Source: Paenibacillus sp. PK3_47 (GTDB taxonomy: Bacteria > Bacillota > Bacilli > Paenibacillales > Paenibacillaceae). Taken from it: 64,000 nucleotides of DNA. The notes under the pieces are model-generated. The model was not told the DNA's origin. It worked only from the letters and a program-made list of their open reading frames with translations, and searched no databases. A program made the position numbers and the translations under genes. The stretch is taken from assembly GCF_023520895.1 (NCBI RefSeq), contig NZ_CP026029.1:5642001-5706000 (forward strand), in the 5' to 3' direction. The number at the start of each line of letters is the position of its first letter. The first letter of the stretch is position 1. This document shows, one piece after another, positions 50,979 through 61,200 of the stretch.

Positions 50979-52223
50979 ATGAACAAAAAAACAGGTATTT
51001 CAATGCTGGCCTTATTAACAAGCTTTTCTCTGATTGCAGCAGGCTGCGGCAACAACTCCAGCGAATCGGCATCGGGAGATAACAAGACACTGAAGGTATG
51101 GTTCATGGGTACGTCCGATACGGTAGATCCGATCGCCGATATGTACGAGGAACAGAATCCCGGCATCACTGTAGATGTACAAGCCATTCCTTGGGATACT
51201 GCACATGACAAACTTCTGACTGCGGTAGCCTCCAAGAACGGTCCTGACGTTGTTCAAATGGGTACCACCTGGATTCCTGAATTTGCAGCTGCCGGAGCAC
51301 TGGCAGACATGACTCCATACATCGAGCAATATCCAAGCATGAAAGCGGAAAACTTCTTTGACGGTGCCGTTCAGACTACGAAATATGAAGATCAGACGGT
51401 AGCGGTTCCTTTCTATGTAGAGACACGCGCCATGTACTACCGTACAGATCTGCTTGCTGAAGTCGGTTATCCCGAAGGTCCAAAGACATGGGATGAGCTG
51501 AAGGATGCGAGCAGAAAGCTGGTTGAAAAAGGCGGCCCAGGTCATTACGCTTTGCCGATTGAAGGTAAAGACACGATTTACCCGGCTATTTTTGCCTGGC
51601 AGAACGGCAGTGACATCATCGACAGCAACCGTCAGCCACAGTTCAACCAGCCCGCTTATGTGGAAATGGTAGATTTCCTGAAAAGCTTCTATGACGAAGG
51701 GCTGTCCCCGAAAGGAACGGACCTGGATACAGTATCCGCATTTAAAGACGGCACAATGGCTATGTTCATCAGCGGTCCTTGGATGATTCAGACGGTTAAA
51801 GAAAAGGCTCCGGAGATTGACGGTAAATGGGCTGTAACTACACTGCCTGCCAAAGAAACCAATACTTCCTCCATCGGCGGCGCTGACTTGTCCATCTTCA
51901 GCTACAGCAAAAACCAGGATGAGGCTGCCAAGTTCATTGCTTTTATGGCTGAACAGGAAGCTCAGCTGAAATACTACGAAACTTCGAACTCCATGCCTGC
52001 ACTCAAGGCCGCCTGGGACAATGAAGCGCTCTCCGATCCGATGATTGCCGCTTTTGGTGAACAGCTTGAAAATACGCGTCCGGCTCCAACCGTAAGAGAG
52101 TATGAGGAAATCGCACAGGCAGCTATGGCTTCCTTTGAACAGATTACTATTGGCGGTGCAGATACACAAACCGAGCTGGATAAGCTGAACGACAAAGCAA
52201 ATGAACTTCTCGGCAACAAATAA
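50979..52223 (+). CDS. Oligosaccharide-binding lipoprotein, probably for beta-1,2-glucooligosaccharides
   Basis: Family-1 solute-binding lipoprotein (414 aa). ATG 50979 gives MNKKTGISMLALLTSFSLIAAGC with a lipobox; AGGGGTG lies upstream. The mature domain starts TLKVWFMGTSDTVDPIADMY and has typical SBP_bac_1 features (GPDVVQMGTTWIPEFAAAG, MAMFISGPWMIQ). It is followed by two MalF/MalG-type permeases. The presence of GH94 and GH3 genes like those of the Listeria innocua sophorooligosaccharide locus suggests beta-1,2-linked glucans as ligand; this is inference from gene order. Confidence 0.85.
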   Translation: MNKKTGISMLALLTSFSLIAAGCGNNSSESASGDNKTLKVWFMGTSDTVDPIADMYEEQNPGITVDVQAIPWDTAHDKLLTAVASKNGPDVVQMGTTWIPEFAAAGALADMTPYIEQYPSMKAENFFDGAVQTTKYEDQTVAVPFYVETRAMYYRTDLLAEVGYPEGPKTWDELKDASRKLVEKGGPGHYALPIEGKDTIYPAIFAWQNGSDIIDSNRQPQFNQPAYVEMVDFLKSFYDEGLSPKGTDLDTVSAFKDGTMAMFISGPWMIQTVKEKAPEIDGKWAVTTLPAKETNTSSIGGADLSIFSYSKNQDEAAKFIAFMAEQEAQLKYYETSNSMPALKAAWDNEALSDPMIAAFGEQLENTRPAPTVREYEEIAQAAMASFEQITIGGADTQTELDKLNDKANELLGNK

Positions 52224-52246
52224 TCATTGATTAATTGTCAGGCGGG

Positions 52247-52282
52247 TGCCGGGATCTCTCTCCTTAATGTGAGGTTCCGGCA
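52247..52282 (+). terminator. Intercistronic hairpin after the binding-protein gene
   Basis: TGCCGG (52247-52252) pairs with CCGGCA (52277-52282), extended by GA/TT. There is no T run; likely an mRNA-stabilising or partial stop signal that lowers permease relative to binding protein. Confidence 0.4.
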
Positions 52283-52339
52283 TTACGTTTGTATAACGTT
52301 CCGCATAGCGGGGCGTGGAAAGAATGCGAAAGGGTGTGA

Positions 52340-53245
52340 TTGCAAGTGAGTTCATTTGTGAAGGCGTGGAACAAGCATAAATATCCGTATCTGTTTATCG
52401 CGCCTGCGGTAATCCTGCTGACTTTATTCTCCATCATTCCGATTATCATTGCACTGGTGATCAGCTTTACAGACATGGATTTGGTCGGGCTTGCGGATTA
52501 TTCAAATATTAACGGTGTGGGAATCAGCAACTATATAGATATTTTCAAAGATCCGGTATTCCTGAAGTCGATGTATAACACTATGATCTACGTGGTTATC
52601 GGTGTACCGCTGGTCGTCGTAGCTTCCATGGGGGTGGCGATGCTGCTGAACTATGGAACCGGCTGGTTATTCAAAAGCTTCCGGGTCATTTATTACATGC
52701 CTTCCATTACCAACATTGTCGCCGTGGCTGTAGTTTGGGGCTATCTGTACAACGGAACGTACGGTTTGTTCAACTATATCCTCTCCTGGTTCGGCCTTCC
52801 TGCACAGCAGTGGCTTCAGGATCCGGCACTTGCCAAGCTCTCGCTGATTCTGCTGGCTTTCTGGAAGTCGATCGGTCTCAATATGATTATTTTCCTGGCG
52901 GCACTGCAGGGAATTCCCCGCTCCTATTATGAGGCGGCTGAAATTGACGGGGCAACCGGCTGGAAGAAACTGCGCTTTATCACTGTTCCTTTGCTTGGAT
53001 TCGCTACTTTCTTTGTGACCATTACGACCCTGATCGGCTGGATTCAGTTCTTCGAAGAACCGCTGGTGATGACCAAAGGCGGACCGCTGAATGCGACGAT
53101 GTCCATGGCGCTCTTTATCTATAATAACGGGTTCCAGCTAAGTAAATTCGGCTATGCGGCATCAGGTTCCTTCGTACTGTTCATCATCATTATTATTGCG
53201 ACCCTGATCCAATTCGCGGTCAAAAAGAAAGAAGTAGAATACTAA
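52340..53245 (+). CDS. Sugar ABC permease, MalF/MsmF type
   Basis: A 301-residue permease with six TM segments (YLFIAPAVILLTLFSIIPII at the start). The ATPase-contact EAA loop is YYEAAEIDGATGWKKLRFITVPLL. TTG 52340 has AAAGGG five bases upstream; GTG 52346 (eleven bases) is an equal alternative. Second gene of the importer operon; no ATPase gene is present, so a shared MsmX-type ATPase encoded elsewhere must drive it. Confidence 0.88.
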   Translation: MQVSSFVKAWNKHKYPYLFIAPAVILLTLFSIIPIIIALVISFTDMDLVGLADYSNINGVGISNYIDIFKDPVFLKSMYNTMIYVVIGVPLVVVASMGVAMLLNYGTGWLFKSFRVIYYMPSITNIVAVAVVWGYLYNGTYGLFNYILSWFGLPAQQWLQDPALAKLSLILLAFWKSIGLNMIIFLAALQGIPRSYYEAAEIDGATGWKKLRFITVPLLGFATFFVTITTLIGWIQFFEEPLVMTKGGPLNATMSMALFIYNNGFQLSKFGYAASGSFVLFIIIIIATLIQFAVKKKEVEY

Positions 53246-53286
53246 GCCTGGTCCTTGCAGCCAGCAGTTTAGAAGGAGGAACGAGC

Positions 53287-54111
53287 ATGACGCTTAAAGC
53301 GAAGGGAATAGAAAAAGCAATTATGATTACGCTGCTCGTCATTGGAGGACTTCTGATGATGGTGCCGTTTATATGGATGCTGGGCTCATCGTTTAAACCT
53401 GAGAATGAGTTTACGGTGATACCGCCCGCTCTTTTTCCGGAAAATCCTACATTCAATAACTACCGGGATTTATTTGTGAAAATGGACTTTTTAGTCTATC
53501 TGAAAAATACGCTCATTATCGTATTGTGTTCATTTGCGGGGCTGTTTCTTAATGCAATGGCCGGATATGCGTTTGCCAAATTCGATTTTCCGGGCCGCAA
53601 TAAATTTTTCTACATTATTCTGGGGACGATGATGATCCCGGGTCAGGTGACGATGATTCCAACCTACCTGATCATCAATCAGATGGGGCTGGTCAATACC
53701 ATGGCAGGTATCGTGCTGCCGGGTCTCGTCGGGGCCTTTGCGATCTTCCTGTTCCGTCAATTCATGACTACGATTCCGATGGACCTGCTGGAAGCCGCCA
53801 GACTGGATGGAGCCGGTGAGCTGCGGATCTTTTTCCAGCTGATGGTGCCTATAGTGAAGCCGGTATTTGCCGTTCAGGGCATTCTGACCTTTATCGGGGC
53901 ATGGAACAGCTTCCTGTGGCCGCTGATTATTGCCAATGATGAGAGGCTCTATACGCTGTCAGTCGGTTTGTCGCTCCTCAAAGGCCAATACGGTACAGCA
54001 TTCGGTCTGCAAATGGCCGGAGCCGCGTTCATGGTCGTCCCGATTGTTATTATCTTTATCTTCTTCCAGAAACATATTATAGAAGGATATACGATCTCAG
54101 GGATGAAATAA
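53287..54111 (+). CDS. Sugar ABC permease, MalG/MsmG type
   Basis: A 274-residue permease with six TM segments; EAA loop LLEAARLDGAGELRIFFQLMVPIVKP broken by the usual helix, and C-terminal KHIIEGYTISGMK typical of MalG proteins. AGAAGGAGGAA lies just before the ATG. Partner of the preceding permease. Confidence 0.9.
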   Translation: MTLKAKGIEKAIMITLLVIGGLLMMVPFIWMLGSSFKPENEFTVIPPALFPENPTFNNYRDLFVKMDFLVYLKNTLIIVLCSFAGLFLNAMAGYAFAKFDFPGRNKFFYIILGTMMIPGQVTMIPTYLIINQMGLVNTMAGIVLPGLVGAFAIFLFRQFMTTIPMDLLEAARLDGAGELRIFFQLMVPIVKPVFAVQGILTFIGAWNSFLWPLIIANDERLYTLSVGLSLLKGQYGTAFGLQMAGAAFMVVPIVIIFIFFQKHIIEGYTISGMK

Positions 54112-54154
54112 TTAATAGAAGCAAAATGCGGATGGGGAAGGGTTGAAATGCAGT

Positions 54155-55147
54155 ATGGCAACGATCAAGGATGTGGCGAAGCTGGCTGGAGTAGCATTAT
54201 CTACAGCTTCATATGCGATGAGTGGAGACAGCAAGGTCAGTGCAAAGACTAAAGAGAAGGTGCTGGCAGCGGCAAGAGAGCTGAACTATCAAAAAAATGG
54301 ATTTGCCATGGATTTGAAACGGAGCCGGACGAACACCATTGCCCTTATCTTGACCGATCTTTCGGGTCCTTATTACTCGGAGCTGATCCGAAGTATACAG
54401 GATGTTGCATTGTCCAATAGTTTTGATCTCATTGCCTGCAGCTCCATGGGAGGCAAGGATTCGACTGCCGTCAGGTTTTTGCTTGAAAAAAGAGTTGACG
54501 GTGCAATCGTGCTTGCCCACAATATCTCGGACGAAATTCTGACGGCTGCGGCCGGTGAACGTTTTCCGATCGTCGTGATGGACCGGATCATTTCCGGGGA
54601 GGGCCTGATCAATGTTATGGTTGACGGTGAGCTGGGGGGCTATACCGCAACCCGTTACCTGATTGAAAAAGGCCACAGCTCGATCGCTTATATCAGCGGA
54701 CCGGCCAATTCCTACGATAACACATTGCGTTATCAGGGGTTCCAGCGGGCCATGCGTGAAGCCGGGCTTGAAGAGAAGACAAAATGGAGATTAAGCGGAA
54801 ATTTTATCCGTGAAGGCGGATATAAAGCGACCAAAATGATGCTGATGCAGGGGGAACTGCCTTCGGCCGTATTCTACGGCAATGATGAAATGGCGGTCGG
54901 CGGGATGAAGGCGCTGGAAGAAGGCGGAGTATCTGTTCCTGGAGATATTTCGGTCATCGGCTTTGATGATATCCAGCTGGCTGAGTATATTCAACCGCCG
55001 CTGACAACGATTCACCAGCCGATGTATGAATCCGGTTCGCTGGCCGGACATCTGCTGTTCCAGAAGCTGAACGGTGACCCGGTCAATGATTTCTATAAGC
55101 TCAAAATTAATCTGGTTGAACGCAAATCAGTCAACCCACTCAGTTAA
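54155..55147 (+). CDS. LacI-family repressor of the glucan cluster
   Basis: A 330-residue LacI/GalR regulator. The N-terminal HTH reads ATIKDVAKLAGVALSTASYA with the hinge KVLAAARELNYQKN; the C-terminal periplasmic-binding-like domain has TNTIALILTDLSGPYYSELI and PGDISVIGFDDIQLAEYIQP. ATG 54155 is chosen by the HTH alignment. It sits inside the operon it likely controls; palindromes centred on AACGTT, the form LacI-family proteins bind, occur before the importer operon and before the GH3 gene. The inducer is probably a short beta-glucan or its metabolite. Confidence 0.9.
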   Translation: MATIKDVAKLAGVALSTASYAMSGDSKVSAKTKEKVLAAARELNYQKNGFAMDLKRSRTNTIALILTDLSGPYYSELIRSIQDVALSNSFDLIACSSMGGKDSTAVRFLLEKRVDGAIVLAHNISDEILTAAAGERFPIVVMDRIISGEGLINVMVDGELGGYTATRYLIEKGHSSIAYISGPANSYDNTLRYQGFQRAMREAGLEEKTKWRLSGNFIREGGYKATKMMLMQGELPSAVFYGNDEMAVGGMKALEEGGVSVPGDISVIGFDDIQLAEYIQPPLTTIHQPMYESGSLAGHLLFQKLNGDPVNDFYKLKINLVERKSVNPLS

Positions 55148-55164
55148 CTTGGAGATGAACAGAC

Positions 55165-55920
55165 GTGGCCTTTATTCAAATGTCGTTATTCTCGGAAATC
55201 CTGGGCATGTCGACAGAAGTGAATGCCGTTGTACCGCTGAATGCGCAGCCTGGCCATAAGCGCGGCGGCAAGCTTCCTGTGCTCTATCTGCTGCACGGTC
55301 TGGGCGGCGACCATACGGAATGGACACGCCAGTCAGCGGTGGAACGTTATGCCGAAGAGAAGGGGCTGGTGCTTATTCTGCCCCGTGCCGACCGCAGCTA
55401 TTATATGGACATGAAGCAGGGCGGAGCCTATTTCACTTATCTAAGCCGGGAGCTGCCGGAACTGGTCAAAAGGATCTTTCCAATTTCCGGCCGCAGAGAA
55501 GATACCTTTGCCGCCGGCATCTCCATGGGCGGATATGGAGCCTTCAAGCTGGCGCTGAGATGTCCGGAGAATTATGCTGCAGCAGCCAGTCTTTCCGGCG
55601 GATTGGATATCGTCGGCCGTGTTAACGGCCCGAACGGCTTTCACCCGGGGGAAATCCAGCGGATATTTGGTTCCGGTGCGGAGCTTGCAGGGAGCAGGGA
55701 TGATCTGTTTGCTCTGGCGGATGCTGCGGCATCAGCTGACCGGCCCCTGCTCTATCAGTGCTGCGGCACAGAAGATTTTCTGTACGAAGGGAACCGGAGG
55801 TTTCTTAAGCATGCCTCAGCTGCCGGATTGCAGATAACGTATGAGGAAGGGCCTGGAGAGCATGAATGGGGCTATTGGGACAGGCAGACGCGGCGGATGC
55901 TGGACTGGCTGCCGCTGTAA
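55165..55920 (+). CDS. Esterase, EstA/feruloyl-esterase-like (alpha/beta hydrolase)
   Basis: A 251-residue serine esterase of the esterase-D/CE1-like group: oxyanion region LPVLYLLHGLGGDHTEW, nucleophile S120 in AGISMGGYGAF, catalytic Asp near CCGTEDFLY and His in PGEHEWGYWD. No signal peptide, so it is cytoplasmic. It starts (GTG) 17 bases after the LacI gene in a glycan-use operon, which suggests it removes acyl groups (acetyl, succinyl) from imported oligosaccharides. This is inference; Rhizobial cyclic beta-1,2-glucans are known to be acylated, which would give it a purpose. Confidence 0.83.
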   Translation: MAFIQMSLFSEILGMSTEVNAVVPLNAQPGHKRGGKLPVLYLLHGLGGDHTEWTRQSAVERYAEEKGLVLILPRADRSYYMDMKQGGAYFTYLSRELPELVKRIFPISGRREDTFAAGISMGGYGAFKLALRCPENYAAAASLSGGLDIVGRVNGPNGFHPGEIQRIFGSGAELAGSRDDLFALADAAASADRPLLYQCCGTEDFLYEGNRRFLKHASAAGLQITYEEGPGEHEWGYWDRQTRRMLDWLPL

Positions 55921-55967
55921 GCTTCCTTTGAATGAATAAAGGAAGCGAATTTCCATCGAAACAAAGT

Positions 55968-55976
55968 GAAACGTTT
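55968..55976. promoter_or_regulatory. Imperfect LacI-type site upstream of the GH3 gene
   Basis: GAAACGTTT in the context GTGAAACGTTTAT; matches the inner part of O1/O2 with diverged ends. Confidence 0.45.
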
Positions 55977-56034
55977 ATGATATTAGTAAAAATAATTAAT
56001 GATAAAGCCTTATATATAAAGAAAATAATGGATA

Positions 56035-56044
56035 GAAACGTTTC
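56035..56044. promoter_or_regulatory. LacI-type operator upstream of the GH3 gene
   Basis: GAAACGTTTC, a perfect ten-base palindrome identical to the core of O2, 25 bases before the GH3 start. It suggests the glycosidase and phosphorylase genes form a second transcription unit of the same regulon. Confidence 0.65.
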
Positions 56045-56068
56045 GTTTTTCTTGGGGGAGGCATGGAG

Positions 56069-58237
56069 ATGACCAATCATCTGTACAACAAATACGTCAA
56101 GAACATGACACTGGAAGAAAAAACAGCCCAGCTCCTGCAGCTGGCAGCTCCTTTTTTCGATAAGCCGGGAGAGCATTCTGAAATTACCGGCCCGATGGAA
56201 GAACTGGGAATACAGTACGAAACCCTGCGGAGCGCAGGCTCTGTACTCGGTGTTGCCGGCGCCGAGAAGATGATGGCCGTACAGAAAGCCCATCTGGAGA
56301 ACGACCGGCATGGCATTCCGCTGCTCTTTATGGCGGATATCGTACATGGGTTCAAAACGATTTTTCCTATTCCGCTCGCCATCGGCAGTTCCTGGAATCT
56401 GGAGCTTGCCGGGCAAAGCGCTGAAGTGGCTGCACGTGAAGCGGCAGTTTCCGGTCTTCATGTAACCTTTGCCCCTATGGTGGATCTGGTCCGGGATCCG
56501 CGCTGGGGCCGGGTGATGGAATCAACGGGAGAGGATACTTATCTGAACGGGTTGTTTGCCGAGGCCTTCGTGCATGGGTTTCAAGGCGATGATCTGAGAA
56601 ATGATTTGACGCGCGTTGCGGCCTGTGTGAAGCACTTTGCAGCTTACGGGCTGGCGGAGGGCGGCCGGGACTACAATACCGTTGATCTGTCAGAGCGTCA
56701 GCTGCGTGAATATTACCTGCCCGCCTATAAAGCAGCCGTGGACGCGGGGGTCAAGATGGTGATGACCTCGTTCAATATTGTTGACGGCATCCCGGCTACA
56801 GGGAACCGCAAGCTGCTGCGTGAAATTCTCCGTAAAGAATGGGGCTTCGACGGAGTCATCATATCTGACTGGGCTTCCATTAAGGAAATGGTAGCGCATG
56901 GCGCTGCAGAAGACGATAAGGAAGCGGCATTGCAGGCTATCCAGGCTGGTGTAGACATCGACATGATGACAACCAGCTATATCAATCATCTGCCTGAACT
57001 GGTACAGGAAGGCCTGGTAGACGAGAAATTGATCGATGAAGCAGTGCTGCGTATTCTGGAGCTTAAAGAGAGCCTGGGCCTTTTCGAGAATCCGATGCGC
57101 GGAGCAGATCCTGCTGCAGAGAAGGAGATCGTATTCTGCGGAGAGCACCGGCAGGTGGCCAGAAAGCTGGCCGAGAAATCAAGCGTGCTGCTGAAAAATG
57201 AGGGCGTTCTGCCGCTTGAACCCGGGCAGCGTGTCTCACTGATTGGCCCTTTTGCGAATAGTGGCGATATTCTGGGCTGGTGGTCCTGGACGGGTTCCAA
57301 GGAAACGGCTGTAAAGCTTGGGGATGCCATGAAAGCAGCCAGCGGCAATCCGAGCCATATAGTTATTGCTGAAGGTTCGGGGATTGACTCCATCAGTGAA
57401 GATCAGCTGAACGAAGCGCGCAAGACCGCGGCGAAGGCGGATGTTATTGTGCTGGCGGTGGGCGAATCCTCGGATATGAGCGGTGAAGGCGGCAGCCGCA
57501 GCAACATCAAGCTGCCGGAGGCACAGCTTGAGCTGATCCGGTCCATGAAAGAGCTGGGCAAGCCGTTGGCCGTTGTTCTCTTTAACGGCCGTCCGCTGGA
57601 TCTGCACGGGGTATACGATCAGGCAGATGCCGTGCTGGAAGCCTGGTTCCCCGGAAGCGAAGGCGGTGCGGCGCTGGCGGATATTCTATATGGAAAAGTA
57701 AATCCTTCGGGACGTCTTTCCATGTCCTTCCCGTATTCCGTGGGACAAATTCCAGTCTATTATAATTCTTTCCGTACCGGCCGCCCCAAACCGGAGCAAG
57801 AGACAGAGAACCGTTATATTTCCAAGTATATTGATATTCCCAATGAGCCGCTGCTGCCTTTCGGTTTTGGACTAAGCTATACCACGTTCGAATATGAAGA
57901 CCTGACGTTATCATCAGAGGTGCTGACAGCTGACACACCGCTTGAGGTCAAAATTACGGTAAAGAATACAGGCTTAAGAGCCGGAACCGAAACGGTGCAG
58001 CTCTATGTATGCGACATTGCAGGCCAGGTTGTCCGTCCGGTGAAGGAGCTCAAAGGCTTCCGCCAGATTGAGCTTGACCCCGGAGAAAGCAGTGAAGTTG
58101 TCTTTCGCATTGATGAAACGCTTCTCCGCTACCACCACAGTGATATGACAATCCGCAGTGACCGCGGCGAATTTATTCTTTATGTCGGTGCAAGCAGCCG
58201 TGATGTCCGGGAAGCCCGGTTCACTTTAGTAAAATAA
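56069..58237 (+). CDS. bglX: GH3 beta-glucosidase
   Basis: A 722-residue cytoplasmic glycoside hydrolase family 3 enzyme. The N-terminal TIM barrel has GDD-type residues in TFAPMVDLVRDPRWGRVMES and KHFAAYG, and the nucleophile Asp at about D267 in GVIISDWASI. A second alpha/beta domain (SSVLLKNEGVLPL, GESSDMSGEGGSRS) and a C-terminal fibronectin-III-like domain (FGFGLSYTTFEY, VKNTGLRAGTETVQLY) follow. ATG 56069 has GGGGGAGG seven bases before it. With GH94 downstream, it matches the Listeria beta-glucosidase that hydrolyses sophorose and short beta-1,2-glucans. Confidence 0.9.
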   Translation: MTNHLYNKYVKNMTLEEKTAQLLQLAAPFFDKPGEHSEITGPMEELGIQYETLRSAGSVLGVAGAEKMMAVQKAHLENDRHGIPLLFMADIVHGFKTIFPIPLAIGSSWNLELAGQSAEVAAREAAVSGLHVTFAPMVDLVRDPRWGRVMESTGEDTYLNGLFAEAFVHGFQGDDLRNDLTRVAACVKHFAAYGLAEGGRDYNTVDLSERQLREYYLPAYKAAVDAGVKMVMTSFNIVDGIPATGNRKLLREILRKEWGFDGVIISDWASIKEMVAHGAAEDDKEAALQAIQAGVDIDMMTTSYINHLPELVQEGLVDEKLIDEAVLRILELKESLGLFENPMRGADPAAEKEIVFCGEHRQVARKLAEKSSVLLKNEGVLPLEPGQRVSLIGPFANSGDILGWWSWTGSKETAVKLGDAMKAASGNPSHIVIAEGSGIDSISEDQLNEARKTAAKADVIVLAVGESSDMSGEGGSRSNIKLPEAQLELIRSMKELGKPLAVVLFNGRPLDLHGVYDQADAVLEAWFPGSEGGAALADILYGKVNPSGRLSMSFPYSVGQIPVYYNSFRTGRPKPEQETENRYISKYIDIPNEPLLPFGFGLSYTTFEYEDLTLSSEVLTADTPLEVKITVKNTGLRAGTETVQLYVCDIAGQVVRPVKELKGFRQIELDPGESSEVVFRIDETLLRYHHSDMTIRSDRGEFILYVGASSRDVREARFTLVK

Positions 58238-58289
58238 CAAGTACTCAAAATAGCGGATCTTAGCCGCATCAGATAAGGAAGTGAGAAGC

Positions 58290-61200
58290 ATGACAACTTT
58301 AACAGGTTCCAAAGTGTCACTTCAGAATGGAAACTTAACATTTACATTTTTGCAGAGCGGAGATCTCTACCAGGCTTTTGGCGGTAAAATGATGATTAAC
58401 CAGCTGTTGTCGAACGCGCTGGACGGAGCTCCCGGCAATATTTATGCAAGGTTGCATTTGCCTCAGGGAATCCATGCGGTACCGCTGCTCGGGGTGAAAT
58501 CAGGCAGCCGTTTCCGTCAGGATGGGGACCGTCTGGTATGGCAGGGGGAAATTCCTGCAGGTCCGGAAACTCCGGGTCTGCACGAGCCAGTTGCTTATCG
58601 GGTAGTATTCACACTGGCCGGCAATGGCATCTGGTTCTGGGATGTAACCGTTGAAGGTTCGGGCGTAGAGCTCGACCTGATCTATACTCAGGATGTCGGT
58701 ATCGCCTCTCCTGGAGCGGTAACCAGTAATGAAGCTTATTTGTCACACTATATTGACCATGCTGTCTTTGAACACAGTGATTATGGTTATGCAGTATGTT
58801 CACGCCAGAATCAGCCGCAGGACGGTAAATTTCCTTATCTTCAGCAGGGATCGCTGACCGGTGCTACCGGTTTTTCAACAGATGGCTTCCAGTTCTTCGG
58901 ACTTAGCTACAAGGAGACGGACAGACCGGAGGCGCTGTACCAGGAGAAGCTTGCAAGCGAAGTTTATCAATATGAGTTCGCTTATACGGCGCTTCAGACA
59001 GAAAAGAGCATGCTGAATGGTAAGGCACACTTTGTCTTTTACGGCCTGTTCCGTGACAATCACCCTGCAGCGGTTACAGAGCTGGAGTATGAAGCGGAGC
59101 TTAAGGATGCCCGTGAGTATACACTTGGTCTTGGACCGGTAACCCCAGACGGAAGCTGGCTGGACAAAATATCGCTGTCTTCCCGGATCGGTGAGCCGCT
59201 GCAGACGGAGGAATTCTCCGGGGAGGAGCTTAACAGGCTGTTCCCGGACAGACAGCAGGAAGAACGGGAAGGCGGGAAGCTGCTTGCTTTCTTTACAGAC
59301 ACCTATGAGCATATTGTCCTGAAGAGCAAGGAGCTGCTTGTTGAACGTCCGCATGGACATATTCTGATGAGTGGTGACAATGCACAGCTCGGTGCAGAAG
59401 TAATGACTACGACATCCTATATGTACGGGATCTTCAATTCCCAGGTGGTCACAGGAAATACCAACTTTAACAAAATGCTCTCCAATGCCCGCAATGCGCT
59501 GAATGTATACAAAACCTCCGGGCAGCGGATTTATGTGGAAGCGGATGGACAATACCGCTTGCTGACCATGCCTTCGCTGTTTGAAATCGGCTTTAATTAT
59601 GTCCGCTGGCATTATAAGACGGCTGCAGATACCCTGGTAATTACCAATTATACAGCTGCAGATGCTCCGGAAGTAAAACTTACGGTCCGTTCGGCCCAAG
59701 GGAAAGCATACCGCTTCCTGGTCACTAACCAGGTGACGATGAATGTGGCTGAATACGAAATTCCATACCGCTTATCACAAAATGCTGAAGGTGTATTGAC
59801 CTTCCAGGCACATGACAGCGGAACAAGTGCGAAGGTCTATCCGGAGCTGGCTTACCGGATGACGCTGGAGGGGGCCGGGTACCGCCTTGGCGATGAAAGT
59901 TTGCTTTTAGATGGGCCGGCTTCAGGAAGCGCCTCGCTTGCTGTACTTGAACTGGAGGAGAGTGCTGAATGGAGCTTGACGATCCAGGGACAGCTGGACG
60001 GTAAAGAACGTCCGCCGGTTATATTGGATTTTGCTTCGGAGGCTGCGGAGTACCGGAAGTTCTTCTCAGGCGTGATGAACGGGTTCAGGCTGACCAAAGA
60101 CAGCGGCGGTGAAGAGGAACTGTTCAAGGTCAATGCGCTTGCCTGGTGGTACACCCATAATATGCTGGTACATTACTCCGTGCCGCACGGCCTGGAGCAG
60201 TACGGCGGGGCAGCCTGGGGCACCCGTGACGTCTGCCAGGGACCTGTGGAATATTTCCTGGCTACGCATAAATACGAACAGGTCCGGGAAATTATGCTGA
60301 CTGTATTCGCCCACCAGTATGAGGATGACGGCAGCTGGCCGCAGTGGTTCATGTTCGATAAATATGCCGCTATACAGCAGGAAGAGAGCCATGGCGATAT
60401 TATTGTCTGGCCGCTTAAAGTGCTGGGTGATTACTTACGGGCAACACGTGACTTTGCTGTGCTGGACGAGAAAGTTCCATACACCCGCAAGCATACCTTT
60501 GATTTCACGGAATCGGCAGCAACCGTCCGCGAGCATGCCATCAAAGAGCTGGAATATATCAAGTCCCATTTCCTGCATGATACTTATTTGTCCTCTTATG
60601 GAGACGGTGACTGGGATGATACGCTCCAGCCCGCAAATGCACAGCTGAAGCAGTACATGGTCAGCAGCTGGACCGTAGCCCTGACTTATCAAACGGTGCT
60701 TGGCCTGTCCGGAGTGCTGCAGGATACAGACAGCGCCTGGTCTGAAGAGCTGCGCGGAATGGCTGAAGGCATCAAAAATGACTTCAACCGTTATATGCTG
60801 GGAACAGATGTCATTCCAGGCTTCCTGTACTTTGAAGACCCTGAGCATGCCAAGCTGATGCTGCATCCTGAAGATAAAGAGACAGGCATTCAATACCGTC
60901 TGCTGCCGATGACGCGCAGCATGATCGGTGAACTGCTCACTCCGGAGCAGATGGAAGCCCATTATGAGCTGATTCTTGAGCAGTTCCTGTGCCCGGACGG
61001 CGTACGGCTGATGAACCATCCGGCACAGTACGCCGGCGGTGTCAGCATGCACTTCAAACGTGCGGAGCAGGCGGCTAATTTTGGACGCGAGATCGGCCTG
61101 CAATATGTGCATGCGCATATCCGCTTTGTAGAGGCTATGGCGAAGATCGGCAAACGTGATCAGGTATGGAAGGGTCTGGCGACCATCAACCCTGTAGGCA

